Positions 28,142 through 37,990 of a stretch of 64,000 nt of DNA are shown here, piece after piece. The first letter of the stretch is position 1, and each line of letters begins with the position of its first letter. Origin of the DNA: a bacterium BMS3Bbin08 (lineage in GTDB: Bacteria; Nitrospirota; Thermodesulfovibrionia; UBA6902; BMS3Bbin08); NCBI GenBank assembly GCA_002897775.1, contig BDTR01000053.1:1-64000 (forward strand), written 5' to 3'. The notes beneath the pieces are model-generated. The model saw only the letters and a program-made list of their open reading frames with translations. It was not told the origin of the DNA and did no database searches. The position numbers and the translations under genes were made by a program.

Positions 28142-30301
28142 TTATACGGTTACATCAAATTTATCCACTTGCACTGGAATTACAAATGGATTGCTCAATG
28201 TTTTTACTCTCAAAAATCCTTTGTCTTGCGCACGCCTTATTGACAGATCAAAATCAACAAAATCATAATATTTGCAAAGCTCCCTTGTTTCATCAGTATT
28301 ATTAAGATGAGAAATGAACCAATTAGCTGTATTTTTCAAAATATTCTTCTGAATGCTACTAACTTCCTGAGTAGCATAAACCATACCAAGGCAATACTTT
28401 GCCCCCTCTTTTGCAGTTCTAACCCAAACATCTTTCAAATCAAGATCGCTGCCACTTGGCAAAAGATTGTGCGCTTCCTCAATATAAATTATAATTTCTG
28501 TTGGCGTCTGCCCTTCTCGGAACAACTTTTGATTTGCTCGAAATATGTGCCACATAACCCGTTCTGCAGTGGCTTGGTTTATTTCAGGCTCACCGCTAGA
28601 TTGATCAATAATGACTAATTTCCCATTTTTCAGATCATTATAAATATCTTCCGCATAATCAGAGCTTCTAGTAGGAGAATGATTCTCTATTACCTTAGCA
28701 ATTTGTTTAGGACCATTGCTTCTCGAAACCATTTCAAGAATTTTCACAAAATTTTCATCCGCCCAATTATCACCAGAAGGGTTTGGCCTGTCATCAACGT
28801 ACCATCTTTCAAATGCTTTGTATTCTGCTGTCTTCATATAATCAGATAACGTTGCAAAAGCAGTTGCCAAACTATGCAAGGAAGGACTTGCTGTTTGAAA
28901 AACTCTTGCAGCAGCAGCAAATTTATCGGCATTGTCCGGATCTCTTTGAACATTCAACATTCCATCAAACCGTGTACTTGCATTTCTCGCACTTGGACGC
29001 CCGTTAATTAATTCATTGCTAAAGAGCCCTGTTGTCGTAATAGTTAAATCTGCTGGCACAGGGAACCCTGCCTTAGCCAATAATGCCCGATACGCAAGAA
29101 CCCTTCTATTGTAACGAGTCATTGCACTTCTATCCACTGCATCGGGAGCTATAAACTCAACTTGTTGAAAATTCTCAATAAATTTAGATTCACCTTTTTT
29201 GAATGAGTTATCAATAATTTCTTTACCTATTTGCAAGTTTTCCTCCAAATAGAAATTAATAAGCATTCGGTTTCGTTCAGGGTCATTAGGATGAGATGTT
29301 ATGCCATAAGTAACAACTTCATCTGATTTATTCTTACCTGCACGGATTTTCCAGATATTCTTTAAGGCGTTAGGATTATTCATTCCATCAGCATCCTGAA
29401 CATTCTCATTGGCATACTCACCGTTTGGGTCGAAGATGATTTGACCAATCTGTAACGCTTTATCCTCTGGCTGAGCAGGGTACCGCAATTCATAAACAGA
29501 TTTTGCAATGATTTTGGTAGTATTTGATTTCCCTGTTCTAGTCATTCCAAACAATGCTGACTTTTGCGAGAGTAAGTCTGCAGGATACATATAAACCGGA
29601 ACATCATCTATATTCTGAAATTTCCTATTGGTTGATGCGTACCGGATGAAGCCAAGTTTCACGTTCTCGGACGTTCCGTATTTTTTGATATGTTCTTGTC
29701 TATTACTCGGGTCTGTATAATTTACAATTAGCTCCAGCGCTTTAGCATTTGGCTTATAAACTTTAAGTCCTCTATTCGGATAGAAATTGGAGATGTCACT
29801 CCCAAATTTTAAATATAACTGGCCATTTTGTTCTTCAGCTGATACATCCAGATAAAATGTACCAATGATTCTACATTGTACCCCTGCATAACCTAGATAG
29901 ACGCGGGTTTTCGTATCCATTATTCCTTCACCGTCCCAATGTCTATCAGTCTCTCCACTAACTCGTTGGGCCGTTTCAACCCTTATTCTTTCTGCTTCTG
30001 AACTATTTGGTAATTGTGCTGCATCCATTACTCTGAGTAAAATAAATGAAGAATCCTCTGTCTTGAAATCAATATCAGCATCATCTGGATCAACTCGTGT
30101 GGCAATAAGAAAACTCAAACTTGGAATCCCCCCTACTTTTTTTCGCTCGTTATCGTGTATTTGTACTTTCGCATTCTCATAATTTATAGAGTAAAGTTCG
30201 CCCACATATTGGTCTTTTTGGACTATTTTTTCAAACCATGTTTGAGCATCTTTTATCTGCATGTTTTTAAGCTCTTGAGCTAATTTTTTTTCTAGTGTCA
30301 T
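28142..30301 (-). CDS. HerA-like DNA translocase ATPase
   Basis: Product of 719 residues. An N-terminal HAS-barrel-like region is followed by the P-loop GMTRTGKS (about 252-259), FDPNGEYANEN, and the Walker B region IIIYIEEAHNLLPSG. This is the FtsK/HerA hexameric translocase fold. With NurA it would form a DNA-end-processing or DNA-degrading machine. Lower-GC composition than the flanking core genes suggests transfer. Confidence 0.88.
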   Translation of the reverse strand: MTLEKKLAQELKNMQIKDAQTWFEKIVQKDQYVGELYSINYENAKVQIHDNERKKVGGIPSLSFLIATRVDPDDADIDFKTEDSSFILLRVMDAAQLPNSSEAERIRVETAQRVSGETDRHWDGEGIMDTKTRVYLGYAGVQCRIIGTFYLDVSAEEQNGQLYLKFGSDISNFYPNRGLKVYKPNAKALELIVNYTDPSNRQEHIKKYGTSENVKLGFIRYASTNRKFQNIDDVPVYMYPADLLSQKSALFGMTRTGKSNTTKIIAKSVYELRYPAQPEDKALQIGQIIFDPNGEYANENVQDADGMNNPNALKNIWKIRAGKNKSDEVVTYGITSHPNDPERNRMLINFYLEENLQIGKEIIDNSFKKGESKFIENFQQVEFIAPDAVDRSAMTRYNRRVLAYRALLAKAGFPVPADLTITTTGLFSNELINGRPSARNASTRFDGMLNVQRDPDNADKFAAAARVFQTASPSLHSLATAFATLSDYMKTAEYKAFERWYVDDRPNPSGDNWADENFVKILEMVSRSNGPKQIAKVIENHSPTRSSDYAEDIYNDLKNGKLVIIDQSSGEPEINQATAERVMWHIFRANQKLFREGQTPTEIIIYIEEAHNLLPSGSDLDLKDVWVRTAKEGAKYCLGMVYATQEVSSIQKNILKNTANWFISHLNNTDETRELCKYYDFVDFDLSIRRAQDKGFLRVKTLSNPFVIPVQVDKFDVTV

Positions 30302-30338
30302 AGATTTACTATACCTCCCCCTTTAATAATTTCATCAC

Positions 30339-31196
30339 TTATATACATTTTTCCAGACGATGCAATAGGTTACTTATTAGAAATAATCTCCCTAACGCTT
30401 CGTGATGCGAGATTTGCTTCTCATCACCATGGCTTAGAGTATTACGCCACCACTGCATTATGCCCATAGCAATATACATAAAACCTTCCTGCTCATTTTG
30501 ATCGGAGCTAGTACGCAAAGCGTTGAGCTTAATAACTTGCTTTTTCAAACTGAATACCTGAGCCATCAAATCTTTTCCAATGGCAATGACGCCGGACTTT
30601 TTTTGAACATAAACCTCATATTTTTCTAATGCTTTACGAACCGACTCATTTATATGCCCACCCATAAACAATTTTTGACATTCCGGCATCAGAATAGGAT
30701 GCATTTTAAATTTGTTCAATATCTCTTGGATATCATAGGGCGGCGGAACAACCTTAGGTCTTTCTTTGGGAAATCTTAATCCTCTTATTTCTTTTTTAAG
30801 ATCAATCCCTATTTTAAATAACTGTTCGCTTAAAGCATCGGCTTCTTTAAGTAATATTGGATTACCTTGCTGATGTCTTCGTTCAATAGCTCTTGGAATA
30901 ATCTCTCGAATAACTTTCTTCATCATTCTAGGATGCTTTTTCTGAACATCTTGAATAAAAAAAGAAAATGTTTCTTTCTTGTTATGATGTTTTGATGGAA
31001 AGCATTTCGTTAGATTAAATCTCTTTGCGATATTCTGTAGATTGAAATTACCCCTGCCGGAATAAGGAACCAATTCTCCAAGCATCTCAGCTAAAGTTCT
31101 CATGTTTTGTATATCTACGGCCGTAAGTCGCTTGGATGCTCGTTTCGTTTTCGTATTCTTTCTTTTTGCTCTCTTTTTCTCTGCTCTCTTCTTCAT
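30339..31196 (-). CDS. Ymh/TIGR02391-family HEPN-like protein
   Basis: Product of 285 residues. Very basic N-terminus (KKRAEKKRAKRKNTKTKR). The C-terminal half matches the Ymh pattern: MPECQKLFMGGHINESVRKALEKYE, GFMYIAMGIMQWWRNTLSHGD. The R-N-x-x-x-H ending is HEPN-like. Family members are widespread in restriction and defence loci and are suspected RNases or abortive-infection effectors. It lies 20 bp after res and 37 bp before the HerA gene, inside the operon. Confidence 0.7.
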   Translation of the reverse strand: MKKRAEKKRAKRKNTKTKRASKRLTAVDIQNMRTLAEMLGELVPYSGRGNFNLQNIAKRFNLTKCFPSKHHNKKETFSFFIQDVQKKHPRMMKKVIREIIPRAIERRHQQGNPILLKEADALSEQLFKIGIDLKKEIRGLRFPKERPKVVPPPYDIQEILNKFKMHPILMPECQKLFMGGHINESVRKALEKYEVYVQKKSGVIAIGKDLMAQVFSLKKQVIKLNALRTSSDQNEQEGFMYIAMGIMQWWRNTLSHGDEKQISHHEALGRLFLISNLLHRLEKCI

Positions 31197-31216
31197 ATTA
31201 TTATCCTATCAAATTA

Positions 31217-34200
31217 TTATTCCAACACCCCAACAAACTCTGCTATGACTTTAAAATCTTCACCGCTGACATTTTCAAGTACAATATCATCAAAGTTTTT
31301 GTTATCAGGCGACAAAATTATTTTTTTATGCCGCCACTGGTCTCCTTCAAGTGTCTTCTTCTCACTTTTGTATCTTTTTACTGTAAATTTTTGATTTGTT
31401 TCTGGGTCTGCTACTTGACGCGACTCAACAAGTACAACTAAGCCATTTCTGGACCCCCCCTGATCAAAGCGGAATATACAATAACTACCGTCTGGAATTG
31501 TCGGCTCCATTGATCTACCAACAACTTTGGCGATAAACATATACTTATCAAGCTTCTTGCCAATATTCATCATTTTCCAACCCAACAATTCTGGCTTCTG
31601 TTCCTCACTGAATACCGTCGCAACAGCCTGCAAAGAGAACACCGGCAGATGCGTTGAATACTTATCTTTTTTCGGCATATCTGCATTCGGAATGACATCA
31701 CTAAAAAATAAATCCGACTTTTCCACCCATGCAAGACTTGCTTTTATGACTCTATCAAATGCGGCAGTAAATTCTTGTTTTTTAACTGCTTCGTTGTAGA
31801 AAGGTAGACCTATAAGCCTGTATTTAGCAGACTCAAATAAAGTATGAATCTTAAAATGCTTCTCTATTTCATTCAGGAATTCTTCTTTCCACTGATCAGA
31901 CTTTATTAAATGCTGTCCCTTCGGTTCAACAAAGAGTTGTAAGGATAAAGACGTCTTCGTGTCCTTTTCAGTAAGGAATAATACAAAATCTGGAGCAAAG
32001 GCCTTACCATCAGAAAAACGGTATATTTTAAAAACTTGTTCATTTCTCAGAAGGTAAATATCCGAGCATTTCTTTTTAATTTCTTCTATGGCATGCCGGA
32101 CAAACTGTATAAAATACTTTTCCTCTGATGTACCGTAATTCTCATCATACATGTACCAGTCGTGATTTTTAAGGTGTAAACGCAAGTCGTCTCTGCTCGT
32201 GTAGCTCATAGCAATACCAAATTCTTTATCCTCGCCACCGATTAAAACCTCGCCTGTCCTTGACGACTCAACCACTTTGCAAATATTATGACCCTTAAAT
32301 TCTTTCGTTCCGATGTATTCCGATGTGCTGGATTCAATTTTATTCGCCAACTCTTTAAAAACATCTAAAGCGATTTCATATTTATCGTGGTGGTTTAGAT
32401 TATCTAACCTCTCTTTTAAACCATAAATCTCAACATCAACCTCACCGAGATAATCATCCGATGTTAAAAACTCATCAATGGAATTAAGAGATGGAAAATA
32501 CCGTTGAAGATTGATAAAACGATAAAAATCAACTTTATCAAGAGCTTTTCTATTTATGTGTTTTTCAATCTGATTAAATTTAATAGTGTGTTGTATTATA
32601 TCTTGATATTGACTGCCGTTTTCCGCTGCCTCATCAAAAACACTTATTTCGGTTGTCTTGCCAATTCTCAGTTTATGTTTAAATATGGTCTCCGAAATCA
32701 GGTCACACATTTGTTTAACTTTTTCTCGGCTATTTTCCTTTTTTTCATTGAGGAAAAGAAGACCGTCTTTCCAGAACATCGTTTTCTTAATGTGGTCTTT
32801 AATCGAAACGGTTATTTGTTTCCGTCGGTCATCCGGCGGAGAGATACCACTTTTCACAAGCTCTGCTTTAATTTCATTAATATAGCGAGAATCGTTAAGG
32901 CTATGGTAGTGAAGTTCTTCTAAAACCCTTAATTCGTTATTTATATCTTCATCATATTTACGCTTAAATTTGTCCTGATCTCCTTTAATAACAAAAGGGA
33001 AATACCTTGCACCACGCCCAATAAGTTGAGCTTCTGAAATAGTAGTACCTCCAGCTTTGCTGTGTCTCGTGTCTCTTGTTTCATATAGCCTGACAATATC
33101 ATATAAATTAAGTACATCCCATCCTTCGTTTAGCATATTCACGGTAAAAATAACACGGGTTTCATTATGCTCAGACTCGAGAGTATTTACCTTGATCTGT
33201 TTTTCTTCGCTATCAGCTTTTGAGTTAACAGCAATACACTTTTCCTCTGAGAAATCACTCTTAATCTCTCTGACTAAATTCTCATATGTTATGCCGTTTT
33301 TCTTGAAGAATTTAAACGCCATGTTTATAATTCCGTTACTGCTACTTTTCTCGATTTTCTTTATATCACTAACCTTGAGTTTTCTTATCATTTCCTTAAA
33401 TTTGTATTCGGCAACCTCTGACTGGGCGATTGTCCTTTGTGATTTAACCAATATTACTGGCTTAAGCTGTATTTTGTATTTTTCGGCAACTTTACGCCTA
33501 TACTGGCTTAATATAACCGCCTGCAAGGCCCTTTCCATAATATTGAGGTCGGACTGCAATATTTGAATATCCTTTGAAAACTTATCCTCTCTAAATTCTT
33601 TCAAAGTGTATTGATAAACAATCTTATCTTCATATTTTGTCCGAATAGCTTTGTCTGATAGATCAATGGTCGCAGTATATTCCAGCATTATATTTTCACT
33701 TTCACTCTGGAATATCTTATTGACCGTATTTTCCCAGCTTGTGCTTTCTTCACGTTCATCTTTCGTCATCTTCGCAAAATTCTTTGTCAAAGCGTTTATA
33801 TGATGAGCTTCGTCCGAAAGAAAAACGATTTTCTTATTTTTGAAATCTTCCAACGTAATTGCATTTTCTTGCGGAGTCCAAATCCGTGAATGAAGTCCCT
33901 GAATGGTCGTAAATAGGATATTGATATTATCAGGATTAATCCCTTCAAAATTATCGACTTCCTGAATATTTATTTCTTTATCGTTAAAGACAACTTTTTC
34001 AGCAAAGAGGTATTTTGGCGAGGACTTATCCAGAAAATTCGCCTTTGTCTTTTTTATAATAGTCCTACTGTTAACAAAGAAAATAAAATGCCGATACCCA
34101 AGCTTATAGAGATAAAGGATATTTGACGCCATCAGAAATGTTTTGCCGCTACCAGTTGCCATATTACATAGCAGGTGAATAGGAAGAGTTTTATCCGGAT

Positions 34201-34372
34201 AGTCTGTTAAATAGTAGATAAGGCGGGCAATGGCTTCCTGTTGGTATTCCCTGATCGAAAACCGCTGATTAAGGTTATTAACGATATATTCAGGTAATAC
34301 TTTATACTGCTTAAGAAACCCTAATTGCGAGACAGAATGTAATTTTTCAACTAATGTCTGACCGTTTGCCAT
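31217..34372 (-). CDS. Type III restriction enzyme Res subunit fused to S24/LexA-like peptidase
   Basis: Product of 1051 residues. SF2 helicase core: Walker A NMATGSGKTFLM, DEAH box FLSDEAHHI, motif VI AQLIGRGARYFPF. A PD-(D/E)XK nuclease segment follows (FAPDFVLFL...LFVEPKG, about 795-825). The last 140 residues are a peptidase S24 domain: VGRSMEPTIPDGSYCIFR with the nucleophile-type Ser (about 954) and FTVKRY with the Lys (about 999). Res cleaves DNA after translocation, guided by Mod. The S24 tail is not part of the classical Res subunit. The gene starts 2 bp after mod. Confidence 0.87.
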   Translation of the reverse strand: MANGQTLVEKLHSVSQLGFLKQYKVLPEYIVNNLNQRFSIREYQQEAIARLIYYLTDYPDKTLPIHLLCNMATGSGKTFLMASNILYLYKLGYRHFIFFVNSRTIIKKTKANFLDKSSPKYLFAEKVVFNDKEINIQEVDNFEGINPDNINILFTTIQGLHSRIWTPQENAITLEDFKNKKIVFLSDEAHHINALTKNFAKMTKDEREESTSWENTVNKIFQSESENIMLEYTATIDLSDKAIRTKYEDKIVYQYTLKEFREDKFSKDIQILQSDLNIMERALQAVILSQYRRKVAEKYKIQLKPVILVKSQRTIAQSEVAEYKFKEMIRKLKVSDIKKIEKSSSNGIINMAFKFFKKNGITYENLVREIKSDFSEEKCIAVNSKADSEEKQIKVNTLESEHNETRVIFTVNMLNEGWDVLNLYDIVRLYETRDTRHSKAGGTTISEAQLIGRGARYFPFVIKGDQDKFKRKYDEDINNELRVLEELHYHSLNDSRYINEIKAELVKSGISPPDDRRKQITVSIKDHIKKTMFWKDGLLFLNEKKENSREKVKQMCDLISETIFKHKLRIGKTTEISVFDEAAENGSQYQDIIQHTIKFNQIEKHINRKALDKVDFYRFINLQRYFPSLNSIDEFLTSDDYLGEVDVEIYGLKERLDNLNHHDKYEIALDVFKELANKIESSTSEYIGTKEFKGHNICKVVESSRTGEVLIGGEDKEFGIAMSYTSRDDLRLHLKNHDWYMYDENYGTSEEKYFIQFVRHAIEEIKKKCSDIYLLRNEQVFKIYRFSDGKAFAPDFVLFLTEKDTKTSLSLQLFVEPKGQHLIKSDQWKEEFLNEIEKHFKIHTLFESAKYRLIGLPFYNEAVKKQEFTAAFDRVIKASLAWVEKSDLFFSDVIPNADMPKKDKYSTHLPVFSLQAVATVFSEEQKPELLGWKMMNIGKKLDKYMFIAKVVGRSMEPTIPDGSYCIFRFDQGGSRNGLVVLVESRQVADPETNQKFTVKRYKSEKKTLEGDQWRHKKIILSPDNKNFDDIVLENVSGEDFKVIAEFVGVLE

Positions 34373-34374
34373 AT

Positions 34375-36075
34375 TTAAATAACTGTTTTATGAAATTCCT
34401 TATTGAGCTTCTTATCATCTGCACTAACCTTGTACATGGTGTCATTAATCTCACTCAAAGCAACGTAAAGATGATTTTTATCGAGGCACTCACATAATAC
34501 TTGTTTCTGCTCTTTAAGAGTCAATTTCTTAAATTCTTGTTCCTCGAATTTAGACAAATCAATGTCATATCTAAAAAACGACTCTTTTCTCATCCTCCCA
34601 TAGATTTTTAAAAGTTTGAGTGTAGTGTTGGCGTCTTCTATATCAGTCATGTATTGTTCGTTCCATTCCTTAAGCTCCGCATAAACGAAAGAACCGCCAC
34701 CCTTCCATTTTCGTTTTTTAGCGATGGCACCTTCATCTTTTCCTTTTACAACTTTTTTCAACCGATTTTTTAATACCTCAGCTTGTTTCTCTATTTGCTC
34801 TACCAATATGTATTGCCTTTTTAATTTGTGAGCGACCGTGCCCGTGGTCCCACTGCCCGCAAAAAAATCTAAAACAATGTCTCCATCATTTGATGAGGCT
34901 TGAATAATTCGCTCTAATAAGGCCTCCGGCTTTTGAGTATCAAAATCTACTCTTTCTTTAGCTGTCGGTATTTGTTGAAATGACATAATGTCATACCACA
35001 CATCACCCACTGGCTTGCCTTTCTTTATAACCTCATCCAAGTATAATTTATCTCCTCTACCATCAAAATACTTCCGACCATCTTTATCAGTTTTATTGAA
35101 CCTGTCCAGATATTCTTTTCGATGGGCCATTTTTTGCTTATTGAAAATGAAATTGTTACGATCTTTGGAATAAAACAATATTGTATCGTGTCCTCTAATC
35201 CAATTATTCGCAATGGTTTTGAATCCAGACAATACTGAAATGTCCCATACAATTTCTCTTTGAAAACTTTCCCTTCCAAAAACCTCGTCCATTAAAACCT
35301 TAAAGTAATGGACTTCATTATAATCAAGTTGGACATATATTGAACCATCATAAGATAAAAGTTCCTTTGCTATCTCAAGACGGTTTTTCATGAAAGTTAA
35401 CCAAGTCGAATGTGTAAATTTATCATTATATTTAAAACTATCATTCTCTGTGTTGTACGGCGGATCAATAAAAATTAGTTTCACCTGTCCTCTATATTTT
35501 TGCTTTAAACAATGCAGGGCAAGGAGATTATTTCCCTTAATAATTAAATTATCATCGTCATTAAATCCAGTTACGGTGAGAGCTTTTTTACCGTCGTATC
35601 GCATAAAATTCGTTAAGACCTTCGGCTCGAATAACCTGTCTATCTCATCCGGGGAAAGGGTTTCGTTATGAAAAATCTCATCCCGCTTTTGATCTTCCTT
35701 GTCCTGCCCGCCTTCGAGCACACAGTCCTTATATGCCCACGTAAGGACAACATCACCTTTTTCTTTTAAATAGTCGCCATTTGTCATTAAGCCAATCTTA
35801 TTCTTGAACCTGGTAAAAGAATCAGGGAGAAACTCTTTATTGTTCACGAAAGAAATAAATTTATCCTTATCGAATATGAGAATTTTGTCTTTCTTAACTA
35901 TCTTGTCAACGAAGAAATGCCCTTTTGCTTTTTTATCTGACAAAAGCAATTCAATAAGAGACTGATCAAGTTTAAGGGCTAATTCGGTAAGCTTATTTTT
36001 TAACAGCTTTCCATTAGCAAAAATCCGAGAGTCTTTCTGAAACAATTTCATTAAATCATTCATTAAATTTTGCAT
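34375..36075 (-). CDS. Type III restriction-modification Mod methyltransferase
   Basis: Product of 566 residues. Beta-class N6-adenine methyltransferase: catalytic IFIDPPYNTEND precedes the SAM motif VLDFFAGSGTTGTVAHKL. The region between and after carries the target recognition domain. It modifies one strand and gives sequence specificity to Res. It follows the small HTH gene by 1 bp and precedes res by 2 bp. No simple-sequence repeat that would suggest phase-variable mod is seen. Confidence 0.93.
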   Translation of the reverse strand: MQNLMNDLMKLFQKDSRIFANGKLLKNKLTELALKLDQSLIELLLSDKKAKGHFFVDKIVKKDKILIFDKDKFISFVNNKEFLPDSFTRFKNKIGLMTNGDYLKEKGDVVLTWAYKDCVLEGGQDKEDQKRDEIFHNETLSPDEIDRLFEPKVLTNFMRYDGKKALTVTGFNDDDNLIIKGNNLLALHCLKQKYRGQVKLIFIDPPYNTENDSFKYNDKFTHSTWLTFMKNRLEIAKELLSYDGSIYVQLDYNEVHYFKVLMDEVFGRESFQREIVWDISVLSGFKTIANNWIRGHDTILFYSKDRNNFIFNKQKMAHRKEYLDRFNKTDKDGRKYFDGRGDKLYLDEVIKKGKPVGDVWYDIMSFQQIPTAKERVDFDTQKPEALLERIIQASSNDGDIVLDFFAGSGTTGTVAHKLKRQYILVEQIEKQAEVLKNRLKKVVKGKDEGAIAKKRKWKGGGSFVYAELKEWNEQYMTDIEDANTTLKLLKIYGRMRKESFFRYDIDLSKFEEQEFKKLTLKEQKQVLCECLDKNHLYVALSEINDTMYKVSADDKKLNKEFHKTVI

Positions 36076-36076
36076 A

Positions 36077-36265
36077 TTATAAACCCCTTTTCTTGAGAAA
36101 CTTCTCTATGTGATATTGCTGTACCTTGCTTGGTTTAGTCTTTCCGCTGAACCATCGGCTAATTGTAGAAAATGAGACACCTAAATAATCTGCAAGCTTC
36201 TGTAGAGATACTCTGTTTTCCAAACGATATGTTTCTAAACGTTTTACTATTTGCATATTTTGCAT
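36077..36265 (-). CDS. Small XRE-type HTH regulator
   Basis: Product of 62 residues, essentially one helix-turn-helix: VSLQKLADYLGVSFSTISRWFSGKTKPSKVQQ. First gene of the defence operon, 1 bp before mod. Likely the operon's transcriptional regulator. It lacks any sensor domain; an S24 peptidase domain of the kind usually attached to such an HTH is found on Res instead. Confidence 0.8.
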   Translation of the reverse strand: MQNMQIVKRLETYRLENRVSLQKLADYLGVSFSTISRWFSGKTKPSKVQQYHIEKFLKKRGL

Positions 36266-36890
36266 TTTATATCAAATCAGGTGCGAATGCAATCAATATA
36301 TTATTTTTAAGTAAGGGGGAAGCTGGCACATAAAAGGCGTTGCGGAAGACCCCATAGGGGATGAAGCCGCCTGAGTGTGACTGCTGGGTGGGCGGGGTAA
36401 ATATTCATCAAGGTCGGATCGACTCTCCGATTCTGACGAATCTCCGACAATACTCAACTTTTGGTGCGTCCTTTACGCCTGCTTAAGGCGTAAGGGTGAT
36501 GAATATTAAATTGCACTGCGTGCACTTCAATGATAGGAATTGCACTATCACATTCGCTCATTGACACTCGCTATGCATTGGTAAAGTGGCGGTCAGCTTT
36601 TTTTGCCTTTAAAGGGGGAAAGAAGGCTCAGAGCGGAAGTAACGGAAGACAGCCGACAGGCTGGCTGTAGGCTGAGCACTGAGACGGCTTTGGGTTCCCG
36701 TAAAGTCCAAGTGGACTTGGACTACGGGACAGGGGTGGGGATAGAGTGGCTCATCCAGCCGACAGGCTGGGCGGACGAAACCGAGCAAATAAAAACCTTC
36801 ATTATTAACGCCGCCGAAATATAAAAATACAAAAAATTTTGCGAGGGATTCGGACGCACGCACCGAACGTAGTGAGGGGCGGAGCCCTGC
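36266..36890. other. Non-coding island tail, repeat copy B
   Basis: No gene supported. It contains a partial copy of the small mobile repeat (36525-36580), a start-of-tail block AAAGGGGGAAAGAAGGCTC (from 36608), and from about 36845 an end segment that is the inverted match of 23941-24095, including a GCCTACCGGCAGGCAGGC repeat (near 36889). Confidence 0.6.
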
Positions 36891-37097
36891 CTACCGGCAG
36901 GCAGGCGCTTCAGGGGTTCTGTTCAAAATGAGTTCGAACTTTTTCCAATAAGGACCACCAGCCTTCGCTTCGAATAAAACAAAAAGTCCTTCTCGTTTTG
37001 CATATTCTCTCAGTTCGGCTAATTGCGCCTCGATAGAGAGTACCTGTCTTTCTTCGTCTTCTGTTGATTTTCTGCAATAGATAAAATATTTAGTCAT
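36891..37097 (-). pseudogene. Serine recombinase N-terminal remnant
   Basis: The first 40-odd residues (YFIYCRKSTEDEERQVLSIEAQLAELREYAKREGL) match the recombinase at 20508-22057, including its upstream sequence. The reading then passes straight into the GGTGGTCCTTATTGGAAAAAG end block. An internal deletion has removed nearly the whole gene, leaving the element without its own integrase. Confidence 0.85.
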
Positions 37098-37138
37098 AGT
37101 AACCTCTCAATCTTAGAACAAAACTATTTATAGCGATT

Positions 37139-37990
37139 TTATATTATTTCTTCACTCCATTCAGAAATTTTGAGTATATCAAGGAATTCTGTTACTTTCT
37201 CATATGCACTTCTTATCATTATTTCTCTATCCTCCCTATCGGCTAATTCCAGAAAATCTGCCACCCATTTAGGCCCGACATGATCTATCGAAATAAACTT
37301 AGACCTAATTTTTTCAAGCCCCTCTATGACAAGCCTATTTTTTAAATGCGACACAAATACATTGGCGAGTTCTTCAGCGCCTCCATGAAAATGAACAACA
37401 CAATAGAAAATATCATAGGCGTCTTTTTCCTTCATCCTCTCAAACATTACCATACCTTTCATTACAAGGAATGGAACAATTCCTGCAACCTTAAAACTTA
37501 CTTTATCTTTGCCCCCTTCTGGTAGTTCTCCTTCAAGAGATACAATAATTGAGGAATCAAAAGCAAGATCACAGCCTCTGGCCTTTCTTGCTCTAACATC
37601 CTGAACCGTTTGTGTCCTATGCGATTTGCCTGTTCCGCCATATTCTCCGGCCATAAGATCAATTTCGACATTTACAGGTCCGGTTCCTTCTACTTCAACT
37701 TTTCTAAAGAACTTAAAGGGCTGTTCTTTGTCCTGTATATAGCCACGTTTAAGAAATGTATTTAAAATGGTCTGATAGGTGTCATCGTGGATTTTAGAAA
37801 AATTGAGAGCAAGGTCTATGTCAAGGCTTCCTACGTGTGGATCGTCGGATTTGGGGAATAAAAACGAAGGTATCCATCCACCTATCAAGACCATATCATC
37901 TTTGAACTCCCCCATTAGACGAACAAGTTCCAAAAGTACCGACTTGCAGGCATTAATCTCTCTTTCTCCATAATTACTTATACTCACCAT
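37139..37990 (-). CDS. AbiEii-like nucleotidyltransferase (toxin)
   Basis: Product of 283 residues. Nucleotidyltransferase fold with VLIGGWIPSFLF...GSLDIDLALNF (GG...DxD) and the AbiEii-type second half with KGMVMFERMKEKDAYDIFYC. AbiEii toxins add nucleotides to tRNA or other targets. Paired with the upstream gene (7-bp overlap), as in type IV AbiE systems. Confidence 0.8.
   Translation of the reverse strand: MVSISNYGEREINACKSVLLELVRLMGEFKDDMVLIGGWIPSFLFPKSDDPHVGSLDIDLALNFSKIHDDTYQTILNTFLKRGYIQDKEQPFKFFRKVEVEGTGPVNVEIDLMAGEYGGTGKSHRTQTVQDVRARKARGCDLAFDSSIIVSLEGELPEGGKDKVSFKVAGIVPFLVMKGMVMFERMKEKDAYDIFYCVVHFHGGAEELANVFVSHLKNRLVIEGLEKIRSKFISIDHVGPKWVADFLELADREDREIMIRSAYEKVTEFLDILKISEWSEEII

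Noticed and set aside
25620-36265. Assignment to BREX or DISARM
   Set aside because: No PglZ, BrxC, PglX, DrmA, DrmB or DrmC homologue is present; methyltransferase and helicase alone do not define either.
36603-36824. Open frame of 73 codons before the recombinase remnant
   Set aside because: Lies in repeated non-coding tail DNA and has no ribosome site or homologous pattern.
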